Below are positions 49,291-61,349 of a stretch of 64,000 nucleotides of DNA, piece by piece (within the stretch, counting starts at the first letter, position 1; the number at the start of each line of letters is the position of its first letter). Location: contig JAIWQS010000023.1 of NCBI GenBank assembly GCA_029891385.1, forward strand, positions 1-64,000. Direction: 5' to 3'. The notes below the pieces were generated by a model. It saw only the letters and a program-made list of their open reading frames with translations, did not search any database and was not told the origin of the DNA. The DNA is from Erythroxylum novogranatense (taxonomy: Eukaryota; Streptophyta; Magnoliopsida; Malpighiales; Erythroxylaceae). The position numbers and the translations under genes are program-made.

Positions 49291-49304
49291 ATTCTCCCCT
49301 CCTT
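49291..49304 (-). promoter_or_regulatory. Polypurine tract of the nested Gypsy element
   Basis: The minus strand reads AAGGAGGGGAGAAT directly before the LTR start TGTAACATCCC. It primes plus-strand synthesis. The bases just upstream encode, in one frame, ENFEGEILIRRGE, like the C-terminal end of Tekay-type chromovirus pol. Confidence 0.8.
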
Positions 49305-52300
49305 ATAAGAATTTCGCCCTCGAAATTCTCAGTCAACGGTTCACTATGACTGTTATCACATGATTCTACATATCCCATACATCTTTCCACTTAATGATTC
49401 ACTTTTCAAGTGATCACAGTAACCACTCTCAGTCCGTAGCTCAGTTACTAATTTCGCTAACTCATTATCACTTAGTACAGTAGACGGATTCGACAAGACT
49501 ATCAGTTGGCGATCTCATTTTCTTAGCTATCTCATTTGCCATTTCTAGAATAGTCACTACCTTTGGTTCCGATATATAACTCAGTTCAGTATTTTCAAAT
49601 CTATTCACTGATCACATTTTATCCTTCTAATACCTTTTTCCCCAATGCCATATAGTCCAATTTATGTTCCATTGAGTACGTCTCCATTTCTTTGGTACCT
49701 CCCTTAATCACGTCAGGGACGATTTACATTCCCTTGGTACCAATACAGTGACATTTAACTCCACTTCACTATAATCAGTAACAATGTACCTAATGCAGTC
49801 ATTTATTATATGCCATTCACTTTATATTCAAATTTGATTCTCATAAGACAATTTACTATTCTATAGTGTTCACACACTTGATTCGGATATATATTTTACT
49901 CTGTCTCATTTATCCGACCCGGTTCCACTTTAGCTAACCATGCAGTTTTCTCAGTCACTTCCCTTTGTTTCACTTATCACAGTCAATCTTTGACTCTCGT
50001 TAGGCACTATACAGTGTAACAATATATTCCTCCAATAAATCAGAGCTCTATAACACGACCATAATCAAACCTTTTTCCTATTGGACATTCAACCTATAAA
50101 CACTTGAGCCAATAATCACTTCATTCTATACCTACAATTACTCAATTTCACTTTTTAAATATGCTTACTAGAATGTCTAACTTTGACTGTTCACTTTCTT
50201 GTTCTAATACCTTTTTATCGGGTACACATACTTCTTCTTTGAATTTTTTTTTTCACTATTGTTTTTCCAATTCCATTCAGATATTCAAACTCATCATAAA
50301 ATTTATCACTTTACTTTCTGCACTCTTAACCATTCTTATCACTAGATTTACAACTTTAATTTTCCGTAAACACTTTACAATTACCCCGATATGCTTGACA
50401 TTCATTGAAAACCCCAATATCTCAGAATTGATCCATTCATTAAAGCATTATCTGCTCACTAGTTGAGTTTAATAGGTCAATTGTCCGCTCATTTCAACAT
50501 TGTCGTATTTATACTTGTTTCTTTCCTCAAATTAACACAGTGTATCCTTATAGGAACCTACAGTCTCCAAGGCTTTCAATCGCGAGCATGACACCGATAC
50601 CATTTATCAAAGTCAGTTCAATTTATTTCATACCCGTTCAACATATTGTCTCTGTTCAACACGCACTACCCACTCTTCCAATGTATGTTTATCATCAGTA
50701 TCAGATTCCTCAATTCATCCTATCGCTCTTTTTACTTTTCCTTTGCTCAACACTTCCAAACACATTCTGCCTCTAATCACAGTTACTACCATTTGCTTAC
50801 CTCAGATAATTCCTCATCGTGGTCTTATTGACTTTACCGTACATCTTTTACCCTTTTCATTAAGTTTACAATGAGTGTATCTGCAATTTCTTTATGAAGG
50901 TGTCACTACATCACCTCATTGTCGGTTTCCTTTTGACCCTCTTGTCTCTATTCGCCACTCTTTTCATTTTCTCTTCTCAATTATTTTTATATGATTCATA
51001 TCAACATATGTTAATACCTTGTCATTCGTGATTGGACCTCCAAAATTTCCATTTTATTTTAATATCTCACTTTTCAGTTTGGGACTCTTTACTCTTCGTT
51101 TCAAATCTGGATTCCTCAAGCTTTGCATCATAAATGGAGATCGATTCACTTCACATTGCAATAGGATTACCTCCAAGTAAAATTTCACTTATGTTGGATA
51201 CTTTACATTTCTGTATATACAGTGCAGATAACCTCAACAATATGAGCTATGTCCCAATTTCACCTTTAATTTTGTCCATATTTCTATCCATTTGACCGTT
51301 CGTCTTGATACCATCTTTATACGGTTCACGAAAGTCTCATCAACCAATTATTATCCCTAATGGATCAGAACATTCCTTTCACAAAGGTTCCTTGTGACAG
51401 TCACTTAAACACTTTCTTTCACACTAATTCTGTAATCTATACCACAGCATTCTATCCGGAATCCAATTTGTAATCCATACAATTCAGACTTCCTTAAGAC
51501 TCCTTTCAGTTTCTACTCATCCTCAACTACATAACCGATACCGTAATCATTTTCATTTCCTCTCATACAGCACACTTCGGTCCACTTTTATCTGACTTTA
51601 ACCCATTAAGAACTTCACACTTAAATCACTCTAAACATTTACCGCTCATTTCCTCTATGGTTTCCATATATCTGTAACATACGTTTCATTAGTCACAATC
51701 AACATTACCGTCCGATAGATATTCCCAACAGTAAATCGACTTAAATACAACAATTCTTTTCATATACCACTATTGTGGTTTTATTCATTTTAAGATCTTT
51801 ATTTCATTCTCCCCATATCATTAAACTGTATGTCTCATTCCCTTATCCGTTACGTGCAACTTGACCTTGTAAGGTCATATCAATTTGACTTATCAACTTA
51901 TGATCATTATTATTTTACTGTTTTCTACCACTTATCTACTATTTTCCTCAAACAATCTATGATCGGGTGATCACAGTCCCCAATACCCGACAAAATCGTT
52001 GATACCACTCCATTTTATCTCTATCTATTTACTTCTCCACGCACCCTTTTTTTGTGTCCATATACACCTAATTCAGAATTTCCGATACCCCATCAAGAGA
52101 AATCATCTGTCTGCTTTTTCCTTTATGATTTTATCACACAATTTCCAAACTCGTAACACAATAATCACATATCGATTCGGCCTCAAACTTATGCGGTCTA
52201 GATCATAACCATTTCCCGAATTCATTTCAGTCTATCTGTACACTTTTACCTCACTCTCATAGGCACTGGACATCTTACTTTTTCGATTCTTTCAGTTCTC

Positions 52301-52881
52301 GATAGATCGTTCTGAGATTTCTATTGAGCTTCTTACCATCTCGCTATTATCCTCTGCTTATAATATCTACTAATCTCTAACTCGAATATCGTGAATCAAA
52401 ATATGCCCGATTGGACCATCTACATTTTTCTCAATTCCAATATTTCCCATTTCATGACATATACAATCAGAACTGTAATTATCTAACCATCCCGAGCATT
52501 TAATCTCACTTAGACCTACTATAACCAATATGTTTCCCATATCTTCTGTTTTTCGTCACCATAATATTGCCAGTTTAATTCGGAATTTCTTATTTAGTCT
52601 AGGCCAACATACTATTCTACTATCACATACGAGGTTGCTAACCCAAAGACAATATCAATCTTCTTATCCATTTTTTTCCTTTATCCTTTCCTAATTGATT
52701 ATCCCTTTAGGATTTACACTCTAATCCAATCTCACTCTTTCTCACTTAGTCACTGGCACTTATGCACTGTAGGATTTATCCTCGGCGACTCGACTAGGAT
52801 CGATTACCACGGTCTGCAACGACGCGACTCAAATGCATGCAACCTATGTTCCAAATCGTGCTCAGATACATTACGCATTAC
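49305..52881 (-). other. Interior of the nested Gypsy element, no supportable coding region
   Basis: 3.6 kb in which no frame shows protease, RT, RNase H or integrase motifs. The plus strand is rich in C and T, so its open frames (for example 50161-50466) are composition artefacts. It may be decayed pol or a non-coding LARD interior. Confidence 0.6.
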
Positions 52882-52894
52882 GGGCTCGATACCA
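52882..52894 (-). other. Primer-binding site of the nested Gypsy element
   Basis: The minus strand reads TGGTATCGAGCCC six bases after the LTR end. This is the initiator tRNA-Met type (TGGTATCAGAGC) with one A missing. Confidence 0.8.
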
Positions 52895-52900
52895 CCTAAA

Positions 52901-55900
52901 TGTAACACCCATCTTCAGAAGACCCAACCCGATATCGTTGGTGATATCCGAGTCCGTGTCCCGCGAGAGTAGCGTCTACATCGCAGAGATTTAAAACTCA
53001 GTATACTTTTTTTGGAGCCATTGATTCCACGTTAACACGGCAAACACAAGTAAGTAATTAAAACCGTGTTCAATAAAACCAGATTCAGATTATTACGGTC
53101 ATCCAAGAATAATTTACAATCACCAATGCAAGAAACATCAAAACCACAACGGGCTCAAGAAAATACAAAGCCTTGTTATACGTTGATTGCGGAACACAAT
53201 TTACTAAGACACTAATGCGACGCTAACCGATCCCGATCTCTAACCTTTACTCGCTTATGAGACATACTCCGTGTCAACCGGTATTCTTCAGACTGAAAAT
53301 AGATGCAAATTTGGGTGAATTTTGCGAACTTAGTGAGAAACCATCATCGATGGTTCACTCAAATCACGACACGCCCATATGGCATAAAGATACCCAAGAA
53401 TAGTCAATTACCGAAGCGATCAATAACAATGTCCAAGAATGTAAAACCATTCACGTAATTCATGCCATTACAAAAGCAATACATGTCGCGAGCGGTCATT
53501 TATGCTAATGCAACGCATATGTGACTCTTTCCGCTTATTCAAGATTGTGCCCAAGTGCTCGTCGGTGTTCGGTGGGGACGGCTGTGATTTCTCCCCTGCT
53601 CGAGGCTTGTTAGTACAAAGATGAGAGCTCAAGCTCTTATCAAGTAAAAATAGCAACTGGGGCACGCCCATTATCCGATCATGCAATTATGCATGCGATG
53701 CAAGATTCAATGAATGTACGGTGTTTGGCTATAAAGCCCATCTATTAGTATCACCATTCAAGGCAAGTAAAATCATACAACACGATCCCATACATGCCAG
53801 TAGTCATGCAGTGATCATTCAATTCACTTTGCACGTAATTCACGCTGAGCATGTAAACAACAGAAATTTGAGAAACCAACTAGGTTACTCACCTATTACC
53901 TCCGAGCTAATGCCGGAAGTCTCGTGACGCCGGTCAATCGACGCCCAATCGGCCTCTATATGAATCGAAAAAGTACGAGTCACTAAATATGAAATTTGTG
54001 CTCATGTTGATGAGATATGTATGTTCATGAATTTCCGCCCTAATCCAATATTTTCCCATAATAAAATTCTATCAAAATTAGAAATCCATAGGTATTGACG
54101 GCGCGTAATCGACCTCTATAGGTCCCCAATTAAATAAAACGATGGTTCACATGTTCAATAATAGGGTTACGCCAAATTCTCGCCTAAAATTCTGCTTCTC
54201 ATAAAATGAAATTAAATATTCAACAAACCGATGCCTCTGGAATCAGGTCAATCGGACGTCGGATTTGAAAAGAAATTGACAAAGAAACCAAAAGTCAATT
54301 TAAACAATTAATATCTATATATATACCTAACCCTTATTCCCTTCTTTAATTTCTCGATTTCAAGCCAACTTTCAACACCAATAACTCATTGCACACAATT
54401 TAGAAAATTACCAACTATATCTCATTGGAAAGATCACGAAACCTCTACAATACTCAAGAAGACCATAAAATCAATTCCAACCCTAAGGGTGTCAAATATC
54501 CCATCAAACCTTCTGCCTACTCAATTCCCATTAACACAGGGCAGTACATTGATAATTTCATAACTCACTGATTCTTCAGAAATAAATTACCACAAAATAT
54601 GGTCAATAAGTTCACATTGTCCTCAACAACTTTCATGAACAATTCAACATCAAATTATATTGCTAAACAAGTCAATTAATTCATCTAATGTTACTGTCCC
54701 TGAAATCCTTCAATTTGGGCAGTAACCTTACAAGAAGAATAAATCCTGTATACAAGTCAATAAAATCAGAACTTTATATCCCTGTAAAGATAACATCTTA
54801 AACTTCAATTTTCATGAAGCACTCATCATCCAATTCGATCTCTAACAATTTCAAAACTGTTATGGAAGTTTCTGTTATGATCAGCCATTTATAACCTCAT
54901 GTAGGGTCAGTTTTGCAAAATCATAACTCCCAATTCTAACTTCTAAAATTACACACCATATATCATTTTCAAGGTAATCTCTTCCTCTACAACTTTTCAG
55001 AAGCTCACTCACACCAATTCAGTCCACATAAAATGTTAAAATTGCCTTCAATCAGTAAACTCACAAAATCACACTTAAGCTAGGTTTCATCCAAAATGCT
55101 CAAAACCAGTCATTAGTAATCAATTCATATCTCCAAATATACAATTCTAAAATAGCAAGATCAGTAGCAATGGAAAGATAATTCAATATGCTCCAACTTC
55201 CATGAAGACCATTTTCCTAATTCCATCTCAATTAATTCACAAAATCAACAAAACTCAGATGTCATGGTTTGTGTTACTGTTCATAGGCAATGGAACAGCA
55301 ACTTTCCATGCAAAAATTCACCTTCTATCATTGAAATTCAACAACACCTATTTCACACTAAATTGAAGCCAACATCTCAAAGTTTCAGTGGCTACTAACC
55401 TTACCTCATTTTCATTTCTACACAATAAGTTATGAATAAAACAGTAACATCAATTTCAACTCTAACTTTCCAGATTTAATATTAACCTTATCCTCCTCCA
55501 TTCTATCACTTTAACTACATTAATATGCATTCCTTTACACCTCTAATTCAGCCACAAACACAACACAACATTTATTTGTATAATTAACAACCTTTGGCAG
55601 CAACCACACAATTTTTGCCATTCATCTAGCTTTTCTAAATTCAATCCAAAACCAAGCCAAAATCAATAAAAACCATATTCATTTATTTATTCATACACAA
55701 GCATATAATTAAACTCTTTCCAAATTACCCTTATCATCATGAAATAAATACACAAATGCTTCCCATGGATGTTTTTAACTACCATAAGAATAAATATAAA
55801 CATAAATACTCACCTTAAACAAGATACAAGCTCTACTTTCCTCAAATCTTCAAGTTCACAACAACTTCTTTTTTTCAATCCTCATCCACGGTTATCTCCT

Positions 55901-56788
55901 CTAGACAAGCATATCATCTTCTTCTCAAGAAGTTAGTAGAGACTTGGCTGAAACTAGTGGACAAGGGAAACTTATATGGAAGGAGAAGACCACAAATGAA
56001 GGAGATGCAAGTTTTGATAAGAGGAAACCAACTTCCACTTTTGTTTATAGGAAGAGCCAGTAAGTGACAGGAACTCAAGCATAATTGAGCTTTAAACAAT
56101 AATTTGTTGACTTCAAATAAGAAGAATCTCGAGGTGATGTATATAAAAGAGGAACACTTGGCTTTTAATGAGTGGAAAAGACAAAAAAATGAATTAAACC
56201 CAATTAATTAAGCACTAATCCCACTTAAGTTCTAAACATGGCACTAACATAATTCCCACAATTATTTATTCACTAATCTCATGCCATTAGGCAATCCTTT
56301 TCGTACAAACCGCTCACTCACGGTCATTGAATTTTCCGATCCGCACGAACGAACAAAAATTTCAGAAAATTCTCATAAATCCCTAAAAATAGAAAACAAT
56401 TTATGGTGCAGTCCAAATAATTTTTCAATCACAAAAATCACCTTTTATACCCCAAAACATGTTTAGGCCAGTTACCGGTGATTTTGCTGGTCCGGGAATT
56501 TTCTCCGGAAAATTCCAGAAAAATTCCTGAAAATCCCTTAAAATCTATAACGCTTAATAGCAAGACTCGTAATATTTTTCCAAACCCATTAACCACGTCA
56601 ATCACAATAAAATTGCTTTAGGCCCAATTATCGGGAATTATCATGAATGCATATACCGAAATTTCATGTACATAATTGATACTGTGTATCAATCCTATTA
56701 TGCATGAACAGTACTAATTATTCCTTATCAATCCCATCCTACAACAAATTTCCTATTTTACCCTTCCAGGAGGGGGTGGGATGTTACA
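52901..56788 (-). repeat. 5' LTR of the nested Gypsy element
   Basis: 3888 bases. About 54300-56050 is nearly identical to the 3' LTR. The outer parts 52901-54250 and 56300-56620 carry many one-base losses in runs and patchy substitutions. Confidence 0.93.
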
Positions 56789-56793
56789 TAAGT
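56789..56793. repeat. Target-site duplication TAAGT, right
   Basis: TAAGT directly follows GGGATGTTACA and matches 45358-45362. Confidence 0.95.
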
Positions 56794-57395
56794 GATCCCA
56801 CCAAGGCGTTGAATTCCAGATGATTGAGATCTTTGGACTCCATAATGGCGGTGACTTGTGAGTCCCATTCCTTTGGTAGTGAGCGAAGGATTTTCTTTAC
56901 CTTCTCACCGTCTCGACATATGCTTTCCAAGGTTGCTTAATCCATTTATGATTTCGCAAAACGATTAAGCATAGTTGAAATGGACTCACCTTCCTTCATG
57001 ACAAACATTTCATAGTCATGAAGCAAAGATGTTGATTTTTGTCTCCGGACTTGGTTGGTTCCTTCATGGGTGATGAAGTCTCTCCATATTTCTTTAGCGC
57101 TGGTACACGAGTTAACTCGGTTTCTTTCTCAACTGTGAGAGCGCATAGATTAGCTTCATCGCTTTTAGCGTTGATGTATGCTTGCCTCGGTCATTGTCAT
57201 CGTATTCCATTTCGCTTTTAACTAACCATTTTCTTTTAACGGTGGTCAGGACCAAGATAATTATCTTCCAATATTCTACTCCTCACTAATGATGTGGTAC
57301 TTCATAGAATTTTTTCAAGAAGAATAATTAGTATCATTAAATAAAGGAGGGCGATTATTAGTGTTACCTTCTTCCGCTAAGTTATTGTGTGCCAT
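56794..57395 (-). pseudogene. Copia gag 5' part
   Basis: ATG at 57395 starts MAHNNLAEEGNTNNRPPLFN, the start typical of Copia gag, 15 bases inside the PBS. Stop codons follow within about 35 codons and again later. The end by the Gypsy insertion continues in the gag frame into 45357. Confidence 0.85.
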
Positions 57396-57409
57396 CCCTG
57401 AATACTTCT

Positions 57410-57421
57410 GCTCTGATACCA
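57410..57421 (-). other. Primer-binding site of the Sirevirus
   Basis: The minus strand reads TGGTATCAGAGC, a perfect match to the 3' end complement of initiator tRNA-Met, two bases inside the 5' LTR. Confidence 0.95.
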
Positions 57422-57423
57422 AT

Positions 57424-58425
57424 TGTAAATGATCTAGAAGGGGGGTTGAATAGATCTTTAAAATTTTTTAAGAATTTCTACAAGAAAATCAGAAGTTAAA
57501 ACACACAAAAATAATTTAAATAAACTTAATTGAGAAGTGTAGGGAAGAAGATCAAACACTTGTTTTTATAGAGATTCGGTGCTAAGACCTACGTCCTCTA
57601 CCTAAGCTCCCACTTAAGATTTTGTCAATCACTTTATTGCACACTTTGTAGTTGAGTGTGAACTTTTTACAACTCCATTTGACTTCCTACCATGCTACCT
57701 TACAAACGATTTGTCTTACAAAGACAAATCCTACCTCACACGTGACCTTCCATTGTCACCAAATTGTAAAAGAAATATAGTAAAGATTGAAGAACAAGTG
57801 CTCAAAACAATAGAGTAACAAAATAAGAGCAATAGTGAGCAATTTGAAGCAATAGAAGAGTATTTAGACTTGTGGAACTTATATCTACTCTTATTCCATC
57901 ATCCTCTATTTATACTTGAAGAAATATAGCTGTTGGAGCTCTTCTAGCCATTGCTTGATTGGTTATAGCCGTTCCTTGATAATCTCCATTCCATTTTTGG
58001 CTAATTGGACCATTTGAGCTGATTTGGTGCATCCATAAGTCGACTTGTCGAATGTATAAGTCGACTTGTTTCAACCATTTACGTAAGAATTGTAACTCCG
58101 CTCTCCAATAAGTCGACTTGTCCCATGTAAGTCGACTTGTCGTCCTCGATAAGTTGATTTGTATTGTTATATCTCCATGTAAGTCGACTTGTATTGACTT
58201 CAATGGTAACATCCGACCAAATCCTCTATAATCTTATGTTTTATGCCATTTTCTCTTAGAAAGCAACTCCCATCTTGATTCTTTAATGAATAAACACTTG
58301 CTCTTCTTGATTTGCACAACTCTTTCATTGAATAGTACCTGAAATAATTTCTTAACTAATTCTAGATATTTTATTATTATCAAAACATAAAGGGATTTAA
58401 TTTGTCAACCACCATTGGTCCAACA
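57424..58425 (-). repeat. 5' LTR of the Sirevirus
   Basis: 1002 bases, starting TGTAAATGATC (plus) and ending GGTCCAACA. It has six palindrome units, one fewer than the 3' LTR, where a short segment differs in repeat number. Confidence 0.93.
58035..58195. repeat. Palindrome array in the 5' LTR
   Basis: Six units of the type TAAGTCGACTTGT, one mutated to AAGTTGATTT near 58150. Same array as at 38581-38760. Confidence 0.85.
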
Positions 58426-58430
58426 TGAAG
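58426..58430. repeat. Target-site duplication TGAAG, right
   Basis: Directly follows the LTR end CCAACA; matches 37963-37967 and the empty site at 26774-26778. Confidence 0.95.
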
Positions 58431-58727
58431 TCCACAAAATAAAGAATGAACCATGAATTAAATGGTATTGCAGAAAATGAGAACATGAGATAAAAAAACA
58501 AAGTTTAAAGTGTTTAGGCGTGTTAGACACTTTCCTTAAAGTGTTATTTGCCCCCGACTATACTTGCATGCCATGTTAAAGGCAAATTACATCTAGGATA
58601 CAAAGAATACAAGAACATTCAAGTTACAAGAGTATGAATGTTCTTCAAGAATTATGAATGCAGAGATTGTGTTGGTAGAATTGTTCAAAACTTTTTAGTC
58701 TTGTTTAAAACTTATGTTTATATAGAG

Positions 58728-59018
58728 TTTCAGAATAGTCATGTATGTTCATAACAAGTCATAACTCCTAGAAAGGAGGCAATCCTTTAGACCAGTCACG
58801 TCTGTTCACGACAAGTCACAACTCTTAGAAAGGAAACAACCCTTCAGAAGAGTCACATCTGTTCACGACAAGTCACAACTCTTAGAAAGGAAGCAACCCT
58901 TCAAAATAATCATGGCTATTCATCACAAGTCACAACTTTTGGAAAGGAAGCAACCCTTTAGAACAACCATGTCTGTTCACTACAAGTTACAACTCTTGGA
59001 AAGGACGCAACCTTTCAT
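58728..59018. repeat. 57-bp minisatellite in A'
   Basis: Same five-unit array as at 27080-27368, with a few substitutions. It ends just before the right edge of A'. Confidence 0.85.
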
Positions 59019-59030
59019 TTCCAAGTTTGA

Positions 59031-60004
59031 CTTTAACTACTTATATCGCAAACTAATTTCCAACAATCCCTTACTTATTTTGTGACATAAGAAAAACATA
59101 ACACAAATAAAAAATCATGCTTAAAGGAAGGTAACTTTCGTCTTAAACGAATCTATAGTACAAACACATCACAAAATCCAAAGGAAATGATTTGTGGCTT
59201 ATTGTTTAAACTATCATTCACAAAGGTTTAGACATATCACACACATGAACCTTCTTAGCGTTCAATTAATTCACATTACAATTTTAGCACTATTACCGGC
59301 CATGTGCTCATCCTAGTTCAATATCATTGTGATTGATTTCTACATTTTCATAAATCGATAATAGATTGAGAGGGTGAACCAATGAAAAATAATCAAATTG
59401 GGCTAACGAGAGTTAAGTAATTTAATAAGAACGAGAAATCAATCAAATTGGTAGTTGTGTGACGAGAGATCTCACATAGGTTCCGATAGTCTAGTAGAAA
59501 ATTTCAGATTTAATTAGGGTTTGGATAAATTGTGAATTGAGAAATTGCAATTTTTCATAATCTGATTAAGGTTTATAATTTAAGGCTTTTGATTATAATT
59601 TGAGATAAAGTAACCAACCCTAGCATAGTTCAGGACCAATAATCTGACATTTCATAATTAATTAGGTTAGTATTGAAGATAGGTAAAAATTTCTTGTTTC
59701 TCTCACTAGGTAGTTCTTTAGGTTGATTCTTGGTGTGTACATTGCAATTTGTTAATTTGTTAATATTTCGTGATTTATTCTTGAGTTGAATTGGTTGATT
59801 GAATTGATTAATTGAATTGCGTTATTATTTTAGCTTAGTTATAGTTGAACTTTTGCAATTTGTTTCGGCTTTAGAGTTTAGGATTATATTAACCTTCCTC
59901 ATAAGATCGACACTTTAGATAGTATGCAAATGACCCGTACACTTGCGGAATATCGAGGTTAAAATATTAAAACTACACATATTCGAAAACTGCGATCAAG
60001 TTTT
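59031..60004. other. AT-rich sequence right of the duplication, probably Gypsy LTR and leader remnant
   Basis: No gene. The last part, from about 59900, resembles the end of an Athila/Tat LTR and leader. This flank shows where A' ends, because A continues into the LINE instead. Confidence 0.5.
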
Positions 60005-60435
60005 TAACAGCGTTGTCGGGGAGGCGATTAGTTTAGTTCTATAGTTTAAGGCGTTTAGTTTAGTTTTTAATTTTTATTTTCATTCTTTCTTTTCTATTTA
60101 TGAAATTGTGCTCTTGTATGAACACAAGGATCACGAGAAGTTCAATCCACCAGGGTTCAATGCAGCTAATCAAGGAGTAGTTAGATCATCAGTACAAGCC
60201 ACATAATTTAAAATTAAACCAACTCTCTTGAGCATGCTTCAACAAAACAAGTAATTTTATAGACCAACAAACTAAGACTCCAACACACATATAGTGAACT
60301 TATTAGAAATCTGTGATACCGTTAGGTACCATCAGATGTCAAAAGATGCAGTTAGAATTAGGCTCTTTCCTTTTGCCTTTAAAGATAGAGCAAAGGCTTG
60401 GTATCACTCCCTTAACCCAGCCATGAAGTAAATCA
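60005..60435 (+). pseudogene. Athila/Tat-like Ty3/Gypsy primer site and gag remnant
   Basis: At 60005-60023 AACAGCGTTGTCGGGGAGG resembles the tRNA-Asp type primer-binding site of such elements. From about 60160 a degraded plus-strand frame reads, after several stops, AVRIRLFPFAFKDRAKAWYH, the conserved core of the retrotransposon Gag domain. The rest of the element is absent; a Copia LTR follows. Confidence 0.8.
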
Positions 60436-60448
60436 CACGTTATGACAA

Positions 60449-61349
60449 TGCTTATAATACGATATATGAATACACAAGAAGGGGGGTTGAATTGTGTATT
60501 TCCCTTTTTGAAAATCTTTCTAGAAAACGTTTTGTTAAAAACAAGTTCTTTTCACAGAAACTTCGGTAAGTCCGAATTAATCAAAACTTTGAAAACTTGT
60601 TTTGAAATCTAAGTAATAACAAAACTTTGAATTTAAAGAAAGATAGAGTAGAGAGAAGTCGACACAGCAATTTTATACTGGTTCACCCTAAACCGTGCTA
60701 CGCCCCATCCTCGAAGTCTTTATGAAATTCCACTATCTCTTCAACGCTATAAGTATTCTTTCCAGCCTCTTCGTGTCTCTACACTCAAGATTCTTTTACT
60801 CTTAGCCTCTGCAGTTATTTATACTACTTTCTTACAAAAGTGTTTGAACTCATATAGTAACACTAGCTCTCAGCTAATTCGCACAATAATCTCACAAACA
60901 AGCTTTTTTGTTCGCATATCCGTAAGTCAACTAACTTTCAACTAACTTTGCAATCTTTAACTTCGACTCATATATATAGCCTTCGTCTGCAGAATCGCTT
61001 GATTATTGCTTCTAGAATCTTGTTTCTTGATTCTTGAAAGAAACGGTTAATCGATTGAGTTCAGAATTAACTCAACTAACTCTTAAATGCCTTTTGAATT
61101 CTCCGCCGCTTAAATTTTGCGTCTACTTTTCTCAAGGCCTCGCTTTTCAACTTCGCCTCGCTTTTCTTTCTGCGTACCGCTTTTCTACTTCGTCTTCTTT
61201 TCAACTTCTACGCTTGTTTTTTTTCTGCGTGCCGCTTTACTTTTTTGTTATTCATCCTGCCTCGCTTTTCATTTTTAATTTCGCTCGCTTTTTCTTCTTC
61301 TTTGTTATTCATCAAAATCATATATATGTAAAGTCATTTTGACTCAACA
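60449..61349 (-). repeat. 3' LTR of the second Sirevirus
   Basis: Ends at GACTCAACA (61341-61349), next to a PPT. The outer end is approximate, TGCTTATAATACG near 60449. It has CT-rich repeats such as CGCTTTTC at 61140-61310. Confidence 0.75.

Larger units (their letters stand above)
45363..56788 (-). mobile_element. Nested non-autonomous Ty3/Gypsy element (LARD-like)
   Basis: LTRs 45363-49290 and 52901-56788 (3928 and 3888 bases) start (plus) TGTAACACC and end GGGATGTTACA, so on the minus strand they run TGTAACATCCC to GGTGTTACA. A 5-bp TSD (TAAGT), a primer-binding site by the right LTR and a PPT by the left LTR set the orientation. The interior is 3610 bases without a credible gag-pol frame. 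LTRs over 3 kb and a 3.5-kb non-coding interior match the LARD class of plant elements, which are mobilised by partner elements. Only the last bases before the PPT resemble the end of a chromovirus pol gene. Confidence 0.9.
37968..58425 (-). mobile_element. Ty1/Copia retrotransposon of Sirevirus type, carrying a nested Gypsy element
   Basis: Two LTRs of about 1.0 kb (37968-38991 and 57424-58425), a 5-bp TSD, an initiator-tRNA-Met primer-binding site, a run of PPT-like motifs, and Copia domain order on the minus strand: gag, protease, integrase, RT, RNase H, then a third ORF. Without the inserted Gypsy element the length is about 9.0 kb. A downstream third ORF and several AAGGGGGAG-type tracts before the 3' LTR fit the Sirevirus lineage. 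Gag and pol have stops and frameshifts, so it is not autonomous today. The LTRs differ by several percent by eye. Confidence 0.93.
29492..59030. repeat. Segment A': second copy of the duplication, interrupted by a Copia element
   Basis: It starts in the poly(A) run of the LINE (29492-29495 equal to AAAA at 18310-18313) and ends at CCAAGTTTGA at 59030, after which the sequence differs from A. Without the Copia element and one TSD copy it is about 9.07 kb. It carries full copies of DIC and LSM5. Its left edge meets the LINE tail and its right edge meets unique sequence. Confidence 0.93.

Noticed and set aside
50161..50466. Plus-strand frame with hydrophobic residues inside the Gypsy element
   Set aside because: The strand is rich in C and T, which gives Ser/Phe/Leu/Thr-rich frames; the element is transcribed from the other strand.
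61034..61342. 102-codon plus-strand frame in the second Sirevirus LTR
   Set aside because: A CT-rich LTR repeat read as Phe/Leu/Ser; no known family, and antisense to the element.
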